From positions 124,001 to 188,000 of the forward strand of contig JACRQF010000016.1 in assembly GCA_016222825.1 (NCBI GenBank): DNA of 64,000 bases, read 5' to 3'. The notes under the pieces are model-generated. The model searched no databases and was not told the DNA's origin. It worked only from the letters and a program-made list of their open reading frames with translations. Positions 1 to 8,885 of the stretch are shown here, piece by piece. The DNA is from Verrucomicrobiota bacterium. GTDB lineage: Bacteria > Verrucomicrobiota > Verrucomicrobiia > CAIQCK01. Both the position numbers and the translations under genes were made by a program. Position 1 is the first letter of the stretch; every line of letters starts with the position of its first letter.

Positions 1-2
1 TC

Positions 3-263
3 CAGTGGCAGCAAAAGTTGCCAGAGGGCTACCAAGCAACGTCCGTGATCGTCTGTGGCAACGCAATCGTGGTCGGCGGCGGCATCTTCAAGAAGGACAC
101 GCCAGCAAAGGGTTTCGCGCGCGTGCTCTCGCCGGAGAAAGGCGACCTGCTGGCCGAGGCCGCGCTCGACGCGCCGCTAACCTACAACGGCGCGGCGGTG
201 GCGGGCGGCAAGATTTACGCGACTCTCACCGACGGCTCCGTGCTCTGCCTCGGCAGCAAGTAA
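3..263 (+). CDS. PQQ-like beta-propeller protein, C-terminal fragment
   Basis: The reading frame is open from the left edge and stops at 263, so only the last 86 residues are present. The visible part has blade-like strands such as GAAVAGGKIYATLTDGSVLCLG, the short Gly/Ala-rich strand pattern of PQQ/quinoprotein-dehydrogenase-like propellers (BamB-like), whose closing blade often ends in a 'G.v.Cl' strand. Function cannot be taken further without the upstream part. It converges on the minus-strand gene ending at 276, only 12 bases away. Confidence 0.55.
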   Translation, partial: QWQQKLPEGYQATSVIVCGNAIVVGGGIFKKDTPAKGFARVLSPEKGDLLAEAALDAPLTYNGAAVAGGKIYATLTDGSVLCLGSK

Positions 264-275
264 CGAAGCTGGCCC

Positions 276-1202
276 TCACTTCTTCGGCCCGGACACGCGG
301 CGAAGCCATATCTCGTGCCAGAAGTGGAAGAGGTCGCGCGGGCAACTCCCCAGCCGGCAGAAGGAATCACAGGTGCACTGGTCGAGCAGCACCGTGTTCT
401 TGAGCGTCCCCATTCTGCCGTTGGTTTCGAGAACGATCCGATCTATCCGACGCAACACCCGGAAGCGGTGTCCGAAGAGGTTCATCAGGAAAGGAGCGAA
501 CTCCAGCCCGCGATTGCGCCCGTGCTTGTCGAGCGTTGCAGCGATTTCCTCGCGGCTCTTTATCTCCACCCACTCGCCCGGCTGCAAGTTCAGCGATTCG
601 GCGGGCGTCTTGTCGAGCATGCCGCGCAACCGATACACATGCTCGCCTTCGACGATCATCCGCAGGCGCAGCCAGACCGGGATGATCAGGGAACGCAGAA
701 AGGTCTTGAACGGGTAATTCTTCGACCGGAACTCGCGCCAGCAATGCCGGACATCCCATCGGGCAATGTGCTTGGTGGCTCGCACCAACTCCGTGGATTG
801 GCAGAAGTAGCGGCCATCCTGGGTCCGCGTCATGAGCGGTGGAACCACCCCCCTGGGCACAAGCTCCGCCGTATTGACACCAGGCGCTGTCGGCGCGTCC
901 ACTTTGCGCAACCAAGCGTCGTGCCAAAAAAAACGGCAGCATTTCTGGCACCCGTCGTGCGCGCTGCCGTCGCACCGCAGCCCGCCGATATAGACGGTCT
1001 GATCCAGCTGGCGCATCGCGCCGCCTTCGGAGCAGGCTTTGTGCACAAGCCTCCAGACGGGGAAGACCTGGCCGCAATACGGAAGCATCTCCGGCATGAA
1101 GGGCATCCCCCCCAGCGTTCCCTGCGCGTCCAGCGTGGCGCGAATCTCCTGCCACGGCCGCACCTGGACAAGATCGCCTATCCGCAATTGAGTGGGCTTC
1201 AT
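276..1202 (-). CDS. Internally duplicated Cys-rich protein of unknown function
   Basis: A 308-residue protein I do not recognise by name. It has two copies of one domain, at about residues 7-101 and 206-303. Each copy begins with a G-[DE]-x-V-x-[VI] strand followed by E-I-x-A-T-L-D-x2-G. Each ends in a Cys cluster and a shared tail: W-H-D-A-W-L-R-K-V in copy 1, W-H-E-I-W-L-R-R-V in copy 2. The Cys sets are C77/C85/C88/C89 and C276/C278/C282/C287, which with the nearby His suggest a metal site in each copy (inference). No signal peptide or membrane segment is seen. It lies just downstream of the retropepsin-like gene on the same strand, 15 bases apart. Confidence 0.7.
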   Translation of the reverse strand: MKPTQLRIGDLVQVRPWQEIRATLDAQGTLGGMPFMPEMLPYCGQVFPVWRLVHKACSEGGAMRQLDQTVYIGGLRCDGSAHDGCQKCCRFFWHDAWLRKVDAPTAPGVNTAELVPRGVVPPLMTRTQDGRYFCQSTELVRATKHIARWDVRHCWREFRSKNYPFKTFLRSLIIPVWLRLRMIVEGEHVYRLRGMLDKTPAESLNLQPGEWVEIKSREEIAATLDKHGRNRGLEFAPFLMNLFGHRFRVLRRIDRIVLETNGRMGTLKNTVLLDQCTCDSFCRLGSCPRDLFHFWHEIWLRRVSGPKK

Positions 1203-1217
1203 GGCCCGATAGCCTTC

Positions 1218-1877
1218 TTAACGTTTGCTGAGTGTCAACGTCGAACCGCTGCGCTGCATGTCCAACTGGCTGAGAAACGCCATGCCAAGCAGCGATTGTT
1301 TCAACCTCTCTGGCCCGCCTTCTATAACTGATCCCTGCACGTTACGCAATTCAATCTCTCCCAACTGCACCGAAGCCAGTGTGACCTGCCACGCAGGACA
1401 TTGGCCGTTGGCGGTGTTGATGATGATGCGGCGGCCTCCGGTGTAGTTGATCCTCATGCGCTTGGCTTCCGCGCTGTTGATCGCAACGTCGCTCGCGCCG
1501 GTGTCCACCATCGCCTGAGTGGGCACACCGTTGATGCGGATGGTGGCAAAGAAATGCCCCTGCGGGTCGGCTTGCAAGCTCACTGAAGTCGCCAGCCCCT
1601 GCCCTCTTCGCAGCGTGCAACGCTTGCCGTCAATCTCCAACTCAGCCTCCTCGCGCGTCGCCGAGATCAGCCTCACGCCTTCCGGCGAAGTCTGGCCGGT
1701 TTTCATCCGGCGGAGCACCAGACCGTTCACCATCAGGTCGGCGTGGTCGGGCGCCAAACCCACGACTTTCACGGTCGTCTCGCCGAGCGACGCTGTTGTG
1801 AGGAGAAGCCCAAGCGCGGAACCAAGCAGGACACCCATGTGCCGCGTCGTCTTTGTTTGCAGTCTGCCCTTTTTCAT
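1218..1877 (-). CDS. Secreted retropepsin-like aspartyl protease (clan AA, TIGR02281 type)
   Basis: A 219-residue protein. After an N-terminal hydrophobic signal segment (about residues 14-32) there is a variable region and then a single retropepsin-like domain with the catalytic motif M-V-D-T-G-A-S (Asp125), followed by strands ending in L-L-G-M-A-F-L. This layout matches the bacterial clan AA aspartic protease family; such proteins need a dimer for two catalytic Asp. The ATG at 1877 is preferred to an upstream start at 1985, because the longer form overlaps the end of the symporter gene and puts 36 non-signal residues before the signal peptide. Substrate unknown; probably acts outside the cytoplasm. 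Confidence 0.75.
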   Translation of the reverse strand: MKKGRLQTKTTRHMGVLLGSALGLLLTTASLGETTVKVVGLAPDHADLMVNGLVLRRMKTGQTSPEGVRLISATREEAELEIDGKRCTLRRGQGLATSVSLQADPQGHFFATIRINGVPTQAMVDTGASDVAINSAEAKRMRINYTGGRRIIINTANGQCPAWQVTLASVQLGEIELRNVQGSVIEGGPERLKQSLLGMAFLSQLDMQRSGSTLTLSKR

Positions 1878-1956
1878 GGATCGGTCAATCCTGGGTGATA
1901 GTCTAGCAGCCGCTCGCACGAGCGCAACCACGGAATCCACCGCTCCGATCAAGTGT

Positions 1957-3459
1957 TTATTCCTCCGGCACGTAGCGAGTAGCAACGGTCAGGCCCTCAA
2001 GTGACTTCGTTTCCGCGGCGAAGAGCGCGCTGGCGACGAACCCGGCGACGTAGGTGACGACGCAGCCGATGCAGGCGTGCCAGAGGAACGAGACCTTGGT
2101 CGCGAAACAGATTGGCAGCAGCACTGCAACACCCACAAGCCAGCCTGCGATGGCGCCTTTGGCGTTTGCGCGCTTGGAGAGCATGCCTAGGAAGAACAGG
2201 CCGAGCAGCGGACCGCCGGTGAGCGCCATCATCTTCACCGAGCCTTCCACCAGCGTCCCCATTCGCTCGACGACGAACGCTAGCACCATCACCAGCATGC
2301 CGAAGCCGATGGTCATCCAGCGCGCCAGCCGCAGTTGTTCCGTCTCGCTCACGTCGGGCCGCCAGAGGCGTTTGTAGAAATCCATCAGCGCCGCTGTGGT
2401 CAGGGCGTTGATGCCTGACGAACAGACGTTCATGCTGGCGGAGAACACCGCCGAAATCAGCAGGCCTCCCATGCCCGCCGGCAGCGCATGGACGACGAAG
2501 TAGGGCAGGATTTGGTCCGCCTTGCGAATAGCCCCCGACGCCAGTGGATCGAGGTTCTGCGACTGGTAATAAGCGTAGAGCACCACGCCGGACAGGTAGA
2601 AAAGAGCCGTCACCGGCAACGTCATCCACAACCGCGCCCAGAGGCCGCGTTGGGCGGTCTTCAGGCTCGTCGCAGTCATGTAGCGTTGCACCGCCACCTG
2701 GTCGGTTGCCATCTGCACCAGCGCGTGAAACGCCTGCCCCAGCACCAAGCCCCATAACGTCACGCGCACCATCGGATCGAGGCTCAGGTCCACGGTGAGT
2801 TTGCCGCCCTCGCGCGCAATGTCGTAAACGCCGCCGACGCCGCCGGGGATATGCCAGAACGCAACGATGAAAATGAGCAGTTGCCCGCCGAAGAGCACGA
2901 TGAACTGGATCGCGTCAATCCATATCACCGCCTTGATACCGCCCTTTGCCGCATAGAACGTCGCCAGCGAGCCAGTCACCACGATCATGAACCAGAGCGG
3001 CAGTCCCGTGACCTGTTCCAACGCCAGCGCCGGCGCGTAGATCGCCAGCGCCAGCCAGAGCAGCACGCGCGTGATAAACATCGCCGACGCCAGCGTCCGC
3101 ACGCCAACCGAGAACCGCTCCTCCAGGTAATGATACGCCGTGAAGAACTTCGCTCGGTAGAAGAACGGGATGAAAATCGCCGTCGTGATCGGCGTGGCGA
3201 TGAAAAAGCTCAGCCCGACCAGCGTATAGCTTGCATCGTGCGCATAGACCTCGCTCGGCGCGCCGAGATAGCTGATGCCGCTGAACATCGCCGAGAGAAC
3301 GGCGATGCCGACCATGACCGGCCCCATGCTCCGCCCCGCCAGCAGGAACTCCTTTACCGACTCCTGCTTCTTTCTCGCAAATACGAAACCGAGCAACGCC
3401 GAGCCGAGGAGATAGGCCGCGAAGACCGTGTAGTCGAGCGTTGTGAAGCGCGCCATCAT
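1957..3459 (-). CDS. Sodium:solute symporter (SSS family)
   Basis: About 500 residues with roughly 13 hydrophobic segments and the SSS N-terminal signature: an opening TM, then F-L-L-A-G-R-S-M and a glycine/serine-rich TM (M-F-S-G-I-S-Y-L-G-A-P). It is an inner-membrane Na+-coupled transporter; the substrate cannot be read from sequence. Start is the ATG at 3459 (or the next codon, 3456), four bases after the aminotransferase-fusion stop at 3464. An earlier start at 3501 would overlap that gene. It forms a same-strand run with the URO-D-like and amidohydrolase-aminotransferase genes, so it may import the substrate of those enzymes (inference). Confidence 0.85.
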   Translation of the reverse strand: MMARFTTLDYTVFAAYLLGSALLGFVFARKKQESVKEFLLAGRSMGPVMVGIAVLSAMFSGISYLGAPSEVYAHDASYTLVGLSFFIATPITTAIFIPFFYRAKFFTAYHYLEERFSVGVRTLASAMFITRVLLWLALAIYAPALALEQVTGLPLWFMIVVTGSLATFYAAKGGIKAVIWIDAIQFIVLFGGQLLIFIVAFWHIPGGVGGVYDIAREGGKLTVDLSLDPMVRVTLWGLVLGQAFHALVQMATDQVAVQRYMTATSLKTAQRGLWARLWMTLPVTALFYLSGVVLYAYYQSQNLDPLASGAIRKADQILPYFVVHALPAGMGGLLISAVFSASMNVCSSGINALTTAALMDFYKRLWRPDVSETEQLRLARWMTIGFGMLVMVLAFVVERMGTLVEGSVKMMALTGGPLLGLFFLGMLSKRANAKGAIAGWLVGVAVLLPICFATKVSFLWHACIGCVVTYVAGFVASALFAAETKSLEGLTVATRYVPEE

Positions 3460-3463
3460 GAGT

Positions 3464-5803
3464 TCATGCCAACCGGGCAAATCCAGTCTGCCCCACCGCA
3501 CCGCCTGCCTCAGATTGTAACCGGCCCGTGCTCTGCAACGCCACGAGTTCCCCGCACACCTCGCCGAGCGCGCCCAGCAGTGTCTCCACCATCTCCGCCG
3601 TGTGCGGCCACATCACGTAATACTGGCCCGACGCCAGGATGCCGCGCTGGACCAGCTTGCGGACGTAGAGCGTCTTGGCCGCCTGGCTGTCCGCGCCGAG
3701 ATCGAACGCCAGCGACGGCGCGCATGGCATCCCGCCGACCTTCATGCGCAGTGACGGATGGCCCGCCGCGACCTGCCGCAGGTCAGCTTGAAGTTTCTGG
3801 CCGAGCGCCCACACGTGTTGTTGCGCCGACACGCGCTGCATCTTGCGCACACACGCGAGCGCGGCGGCCGGCCCGACGCCGTCAGTCCAGTAACTGCTCG
3901 ATATGAAGCTGGCGTTGGCCGCGTCCATGACATCTCCGCGCCCGACAATGGCGGCGCAGGGGAAACCGTTGCTGATAGCCTTCGCATAGACGACGACATC
4001 GGGCTGGATGCCGAGCCGAGCGCACGCGCCGGGGAAACCAAACCGCCAGCCGCTGGTGACCTCGTCCACCATGAACACGCCGCCCGCCGCGCGGCACGCC
4101 GCCGCAACCTTCTCCAGAAAGCCGCCGCGCGGCTCCTCGGAACGCATCGGCTCCATGAGGACAGCGGCGAGCCTGCCATCGAGCTTCTTCAAGGCAGCCT
4201 CGAACGACGCGAAGTCGTTGTAGCGGAACGGCACCGCGGTTTCCGCCAGTTCGCGCGGCACGCCGAGCGGTTGCAGGCCGGGGAGCAGGTGCCCATCGAG
4301 CGCGTTTGTCTCGCCGAGGTTTGCCGCGAGATACCAATCACTCCAGCCGTGATACCCGCAGAACGCAATGCCGCTGCGCCCCGTCGCCGCGCGTGCGATC
4401 CGCACCGCCTGCGCAAGCGCCTCGCCGCCGCCGCGCGCGTAGCGCACGCGCTGCGCCCACGGATGGAGCGAGAGCAGCAACTCCGCCAGTTCCACCTCGT
4501 CCGGCGATACGAGCGTGCAGTAGCTGCCGAGGCTGACGCGGCGTTTGACCGCGGCGTTCACTTCGGGATCGGAGTAGCCGAGCAAGATCGCGCCAACGCC
4601 GCCAGTGAAGTCGAGATAGCGCCGGCCGTTGGAGTCCCAGATGAACGCGCCTTCGCAGCGCGAGTAGTATTGCGGCCACGTTGCGGGATCGAAGCTCACG
4701 GCGCGCTTGGAGAGCAACCCCGTGCCGCAAGCAACCCGCTGTTGCGCGCGCGCCCACAACTCCGGCCCCGACGGCGCGGGCGGCACGTCCTTGGCGCCCA
4801 GATGCGGCGCGAGCAGGCGCAGAGCGTTGTTGTGGAAGATGTCGCGTAAGTCGGCATCGTTCATGCCGATGCTCTCGCACGCCTCGCGCAGGCAGAGCAG
4901 CGACTCGATGCCGACGAGGGTGAAGTTCTCAAACGGCGTCACTGCCTTCGCGGGCAAATCGTCTGCATAAACCCACGTGAAGCCGTCGCCCATCGTGAAG
5001 CACTTGCCTCGCAGGTCGCTGATGGGATAGTCGGAGGCGTAGAGCACGCGGCGGGGGCCAAGAATCTCCAGCGCGGCGCGCATGGCCTCCGTCTCGGTCA
5101 CGCCGCCGGTGTCCACGGCGACGTTGTCGAGGTCGGCGAGGCCGGCGAGACCCGCGAGCGCGTTGCGGTAGTTGAACGACCGCGCCACGTGGGCGAGCAC
5201 GACGCGACAGCGCGGATACTTCCGACACAGCCGGCGCAGAGATTCCCGGTTGTTCTCATCGGCAATGCCGAGGTTGCGGACGATGTGCAACATGAGCACG
5301 CCGTCCATCCCGTTGCAGAGTTCCCACATCCACTCCGGCGCAAACTCCTCGATCGTCGCCTGCGCCGTGTCGGCGACGGGCGCGTAGAGCCGATACGGCT
5401 TGATGCCGACGAAGCGATGCTTGGCGATGAGTTGCCGCGCCCATGCCGGATCGTCCTCCGGCGCCAGCAACGCGAGCGCGCGGCTCACGCTGTTCTCCCG
5501 CACCGCAGCGATCTCGCCGGCAACAAACTCATTCTCTCCGACGCGGTTATTGCCGGGGCTGGGATAACCGAAGAACAGCCCGTTGACCACGCGCCTCGGC
5601 AGCCAGCGCGCCATCGTTTCGTTGAACCGATTCAGACCAAACGCCGTGTCCGCGGGAATGAACTCCGGCCGTTTACCCTCGGCGAAATGCCGGCTGTGGA
5701 AGATGTGCGTGTGGGCGTCGAAGACCTCGCGCGGCACGAAGTCATTCAGCCGCGTCTTGACCAACCGCGCGTCGGCTTCGGTGAGTTGGTCGCAGAATCT
5801 CAT
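3464..5803 (-). CDS. Amidohydrolase-class III aminotransferase fusion
   Basis: A 779-residue protein with two enzyme domains. Residues about 20-275 form an amidohydrolase_2-type TIM barrel with D-A-H-T-H (residues 29-33), V-V-L-A-H-V and an A-S-D-Y-P-I metal-site strand. Residues about 320-775 form a glutamate-1-semialdehyde-aminomutase-like class III aminotransferase with G-G-G-E-A, F-M-V-D-E-V-T-S-G and a PLP lysine in V-V-Y-A-K-A-I-S-N-G (Lys608). The frame is open further upstream, but those codons lie antisense-like within the URO-D-like gene and read as shuffled Arg-rich sequence, so I start at the ATG at 5803. Both domains keep recognisable catalytic motifs. A two-step conversion of one imported compound is plausible but unproven. 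Confidence 0.85.
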   Translation of the reverse strand: MRFCDQLTEADARLVKTRLNDFVPREVFDAHTHIFHSRHFAEGKRPEFIPADTAFGLNRFNETMARWLPRRVVNGLFFGYPSPGNNRVGENEFVAGEIAAVRENSVSRALALLAPEDDPAWARQLIAKHRFVGIKPYRLYAPVADTAQATIEEFAPEWMWELCNGMDGVLMLHIVRNLGIADENNRESLRRLCRKYPRCRVVLAHVARSFNYRNALAGLAGLADLDNVAVDTGGVTETEAMRAALEILGPRRVLYASDYPISDLRGKCFTMGDGFTWVYADDLPAKAVTPFENFTLVGIESLLCLREACESIGMNDADLRDIFHNNALRLLAPHLGAKDVPPAPSGPELWARAQQRVACGTGLLSKRAVSFDPATWPQYYSRCEGAFIWDSNGRRYLDFTGGVGAILLGYSDPEVNAAVKRRVSLGSYCTLVSPDEVELAELLLSLHPWAQRVRYARGGGEALAQAVRIARAATGRSGIAFCGYHGWSDWYLAANLGETNALDGHLLPGLQPLGVPRELAETAVPFRYNDFASFEAALKKLDGRLAAVLMEPMRSEEPRGGFLEKVAAACRAAGGVFMVDEVTSGWRFGFPGACARLGIQPDVVVYAKAISNGFPCAAIVGRGDVMDAANASFISSSYWTDGVGPAAALACVRKMQRVSAQQHVWALGQKLQADLRQVAAGHPSLRMKVGGMPCAPSLAFDLGADSQAAKTLYVRKLVQRGILASGQYYVMWPHTAEMVETLLGALGEVCGELVALQSTGRLQSEAGGAVGQTGFARLA

Positions 5804-5820
5804 GCTCCTGGCTTCTTCTA

Positions 5821-6981
5821 TCAGAAGCGCCCGTGCTTTTCGACAAGCTCGCGCATGATGGCGATGCGGCGCTCGTCGGCGCCGGGCGGCACTTGGTCGC
5901 CGGCGTTGGCGATGAAGCGGCTGGTCGTCTTTTTCTGATCGAGCCACTCCAGCGCCTTCGCCTCGAACTCCGCCAGTGGCGCGTCGGGCATCCAGAGGTT
6001 TGGCGAGACGCCGCCGGAGAGGATGAATCGCTCGCCTGCTTCGCGGCGGCACTCGGCGGCGGTCAGGTCGCCAGTCGGCACGGGTGTGACGGCGTCGGCG
6101 CAATCCGCGCCGGTGTCGCGGATCATACTGAGCGCCCCACGGAGCCGGCCGTCTATGTGGACGGCGACGAGCTTGCCGGCGCGATGAAGGCGCGCGATGG
6201 CCTCGACGTAGAAGTCGCGCGACCACTTGTTGAAGAACGACGGCGGCTGGATGTCGCTGGAGATGTTGTCGCCCATGATGACGATTTCTGCCGGCGACTG
6301 ACAGAGCAGGTCCACGAGGTCGAGCGTGTTCCGGTTCACGCTGTCCACCGTCTCGTGCATCAAGCCGGTCCAGTCGGCGGTCGCATAAGTGGCCGCCTCG
6401 ACGCCCATCCAATAGTTGAGCAAATGGCCCATCGCGCTGTAGCCGAGCGGCATGTAAACGACGCCGCAGTCGCCCACGTAGTTGTCCCACGCGGTGAAGC
6501 GCTCCCAGTGCGGAGCGAACCGCCGCCGCGACAGCGCGTAGCCGAACACGCGCAGGTCCTCTTCGCTCTGAATGCCCCATCGGCTGATGCCCCAAGCGTA
6601 GGAGCGTTCCTCCCACGTCCGCGTGCGCTCGATTGAACCGAGTGGCGTCTCGATCCGCCAGACGATTTCGGGGACGCCGTCGTTGTTGGTCCGCCGCACG
6701 GTGGTCGCCTTCACATCCGGCGGAAACGCCGCCGAGTAGAACGCGGCGAGGTTGGGCAAGTAGAAGCCCACGCCGGCGCGCCTGTGGTAGTCAATCAGTT
6801 CGCGTTCCGGCTCGATATACACCTGGCTCAAGTCCCATGGCAGCCGGTTGCGATGATAGAACCAGTGCGACAGGTCCAGCATGTAAGGCACCACATCCGG
6901 TGTCTCTCCGCGATACACCGCGAGGATTCGTTGGCGCAGAGTCATAGGATACCGCAGGTCGTTGAGGGCGGATGTTTTCAA
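5821..6981 (-). CDS. Uroporphyrinogen decarboxylase-like methyltransferase-family protein
   Basis: A 386-residue URO-D superfamily protein, closer to the MtaA/CmuA-type corrinoid methyltransferase branch than to HemE. Visible blocks are a W-F-Y-H-R-N near the N-terminus, L-V-A-V-H-I-D-G-R-L, F-I-L-S-G-G-V-S-P, and F-I-A-N-A-G-D-Q-V-P-P-G-A-D near the C-terminus. The start is chosen as TTG at 6981, because GGAGGT (complement of 6991-6996) lies nine bases upstream; the ATG at 6945 has no such site. It heads the run leading into the amidohydrolase-aminotransferase fusion (17-base gap) and the symporter. No corrinoid-binding partner is visible nearby. Confidence 0.8.
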   Translation of the reverse strand: MKTSALNDLRYPMTLRQRILAVYRGETPDVVPYMLDLSHWFYHRNRLPWDLSQVYIEPERELIDYHRRAGVGFYLPNLAAFYSAAFPPDVKATTVRRTNNDGVPEIVWRIETPLGSIERTRTWEERSYAWGISRWGIQSEEDLRVFGYALSRRRFAPHWERFTAWDNYVGDCGVVYMPLGYSAMGHLLNYWMGVEAATYATADWTGLMHETVDSVNRNTLDLVDLLCQSPAEIVIMGDNISSDIQPPSFFNKWSRDFYVEAIARLHRAGKLVAVHIDGRLRGALSMIRDTGADCADAVTPVPTGDLTAAECRREAGERFILSGGVSPNLWMPDAPLAEFEAKALEWLDQKKTTSRFIANAGDQVPPGADERRIAIMRELVEKHGRF

Positions 6982-7285
6982 CGGTCAGAAACCTCCGCCA
7001 CTGTTCGCAGTGCTAGGAAACTCATAATCGAAACCACGGCGTTCGTCACCTACATAACCATCCTCGTCTGGAGCGGCGTGAAATCCGGCGGCAGCGATCC
7101 GGCGGAAACTTACACGCGCGTCGCTGGGTGCGACCCGACGGAGGTGTTTAGCGTAGAGGCGGTGTAGACTGACGAGCAGCGACGCGACGCGGGCGGTCAA
7201 AAGCGTCCGAACTGCAAACAAAGATTGTCCGTCGGCATTCGTGCAGAACTCTTGTTCGCTGAAATCTGTGTCCTTAGTGCCGACA
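6982..7285. other. Gap with no convincing gene
   Basis: About 300 bases between the URO-D-like start and the end of the 122-residue hypothetical gene. Apart from the GGAGGT ribosome-binding site of the URO-D-like gene at 6991-6996 I see no repeat or hairpin that stands out. Frames that stay open here translate to Arg/Ser-rich sequence without family features. Confidence 0.5.
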
Positions 7286-7654
7286 TCACATCTTCCTCTT
7301 CGAACCGCGCTCTGTGTAAAATCCCAGACCCGTGCGTGGCCGCCGACAGCCACGAAACGACGCAAGCTCATAGATCTCGTCCGCAAAAAGTCTTGGCGGA
7401 TCCTGCTTACTATTCCGAACTGCCGCACACAACGTCTTATCGTGCCGGAGGACGTCCACCGCGCGAAGCTCTGCCTGCCGTGCGGAGCGTGCCGTAACAA
7501 ATACCGTTGTGAAGAACCCCATGCGCCTGACCTTTGGAGACTCGCTAGACTCCTTCCACGAAACAACACCATAGAATCCTTTGCGCCGCGACGTGGGAAG
7601 CTCGAACGGCATCTGAAAATTCGTGCCATTGATAAGGACGGCCCAACGCTTCAT
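7286..7654 (-). CDS. Small hypothetical protein
   Basis: A 122-residue protein I do not recognise. It reads like a folded protein, with alternating hydrophobic strands near the N-terminus (A-V-L-I-N-G-T-N-F, F-Y-G-V-V-S-W), a F-F-T-T-V-F-V-T-A strand, an amphipathic helix rich in Ala, Arg and Glu, then D-E-I-Y-E-L-A-S-F and a basic tail. No signal or membrane segment. The ATG at 7654 lacks a clear ribosome-binding site; the frame continues upstream into the TIM-barrel gene, so the exact start is uncertain. It lies 68 bases downstream of that gene on the same strand. Confidence 0.5.
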   Translation of the reverse strand: MKRWAVLINGTNFQMPFELPTSRRKGFYGVVSWKESSESPKVRRMGFFTTVFVTARSARQAELRAVDVLRHDKTLCAAVRNSKQDPPRLFADEIYELASFRGCRRPRTGLGFYTERGSKRKM

Positions 7655-7722
7655 ACCAGAGCCGCCGGACTTGGAAGAAGATCCCAACATCGAAGGGATG
7701 GTTCGCAAGATTTTGCCCCCCC

Positions 7723-8730
7723 CTACTTGAACTGCTCGACGTATTGGAGGAAGTCCTTGGCGGTCTTGTCGAGGTTCTCGATGGAGCCGCCGCCGTTGAG
7801 GACCTCGCACATCTCATAGACGAGGTAGCCGCGATAGCCGATCTCCTTGAGCGCGCCGATGAAGGCCTTGTAGTCAATGACGCCCTGCGGGTCGCTCATC
7901 TGCGTGGCGCGGAGCACGTCCTCCTGGCGCTGGTAGTTGGTCAGCTCGTGGACGTAGTGAAACCGGGCTTGGCGGCGGTATTGGGCGGCGATGGTGTTCA
8001 CGAGGAACGGCTTCATCAGGTGGATGGACTTGCGGATGTCGGCGGGGGTGAGATTCTCCAGCGTCGGCGACCAGGCGTCCCAGCCGGACATGACGTTGGG
8101 ATGGTTGACTTCCTTGAGCAGCCAGTGCATGGCGTCGTGGTGGAGGGCGATGTCGTGGTGGTTCTGGACGACAAGGGTGACGCCGTATTTGGCGGCTTCC
8201 TTGCCGGCGAGCTTGAGGCCCTCGACGACGGCGCCGTATTGGCGGTCGTAGGGAACGCCGGGCCGCTCATAGCCGGTGAAGATGCGCACCATCGGGCAGC
8301 CGAGGTCGCGCGCGAGGCGGGCAACTTCGCCGACGTAGGCGGCCTGGATCTCGACGTTCGGGATGCCGGGCTTGTCTATGCCGGCGGTGAAGTCGGAGTA
8401 GCCGGCGAGCGCGGCGAGGGTGAGTTTGAGTTCGGCGAGCCGCGCCTTGAGCTTCTTGCGCGCCGCGTCGTCGAAGTCGAGCGGCGAGAGGTGCGGGCGC
8501 TTCGCCATCACCATCACCGCGTCGTAGCCGAGCTCCTTTGCCTTGACGAGGAAGTCATCGAGCGACAACTGCGCCTGCCCGCGCCAGAAGCCGGCGTAGC
8601 CGATGGAGTGGAGGCACGGTTTGACGTTGAAATCCTTGGGGTTGCCTGAGGGGAGTTGTTGGGCTTGGGTCTTCATGATGGGCAAGGCACAGCCCAGAGC
8701 GAGGGCCGCGCAGAGGATGGTGGTCTTCAT
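7723..8730 (-). CDS. Secreted sugar phosphate isomerase/epimerase-like TIM barrel
   Basis: A 335-residue protein with a signal peptide (M-K-T-T-I-L-C-A-A-L-A-L-G at the N-terminus) and an AP-endonuclease-2/xylose-isomerase-like TIM barrel. Typical strands are Y-D-A-V-M-V-M-A, M-V-R-I-F-T-G, V-T-L-V-V-Q-N-H-H-D, V-M-S-G-W-D and Y-L-V-Y-E-M-C-E-V, which carry the acidic and His residues that bind a divalent metal in this superfamily. Start at 8730 is chosen because the signal peptide begins there; the upstream ATGs at 8763 and 8799 add residues before it. Verrucomicrobia encode many such exported proteins; the substrate is not known. Confidence 0.8.
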   Translation of the reverse strand: MKTTILCAALALGCALPIMKTQAQQLPSGNPKDFNVKPCLHSIGYAGFWRGQAQLSLDDFLVKAKELGYDAVMVMAKRPHLSPLDFDDAARKKLKARLAELKLTLAALAGYSDFTAGIDKPGIPNVEIQAAYVGEVARLARDLGCPMVRIFTGYERPGVPYDRQYGAVVEGLKLAGKEAAKYGVTLVVQNHHDIALHHDAMHWLLKEVNHPNVMSGWDAWSPTLENLTPADIRKSIHLMKPFLVNTIAAQYRRQARFHYVHELTNYQRQEDVLRATQMSDPQGVIDYKAFIGALKEIGYRGYLVYEMCEVLNGGGSIENLDKTAKDFLQYVEQFK

Positions 8731-8885
8731 GGATGATGTTGCGGTGTGGTAGGTCGCCTTCATGGGCGCGCAGCATACGCCAGCCATCCGGCCAATCAAC
8801 GCGAAAATCTTCGCCGCTCACTTCACGGGCGCATCCAAGCTTTTTGGACTGGCTTCCTTCTGCCGCACCGAAGGCGCCGAAGTAT

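Noticed and set aside
5804-6616. Upstream extension of the amidohydrolase-aminotransferase frame by 271 codons
   Set aside because: The codons lie within the URO-D-like gene on the same strand in another frame and give Arg-rich sequence with no family features.
6985-7629. Minus-strand 214-codon frame downstream of the TIM-barrel gene
   Set aside because: Overlaps the better-looking 122-residue frame and reads as Arg/Ser-rich noise.
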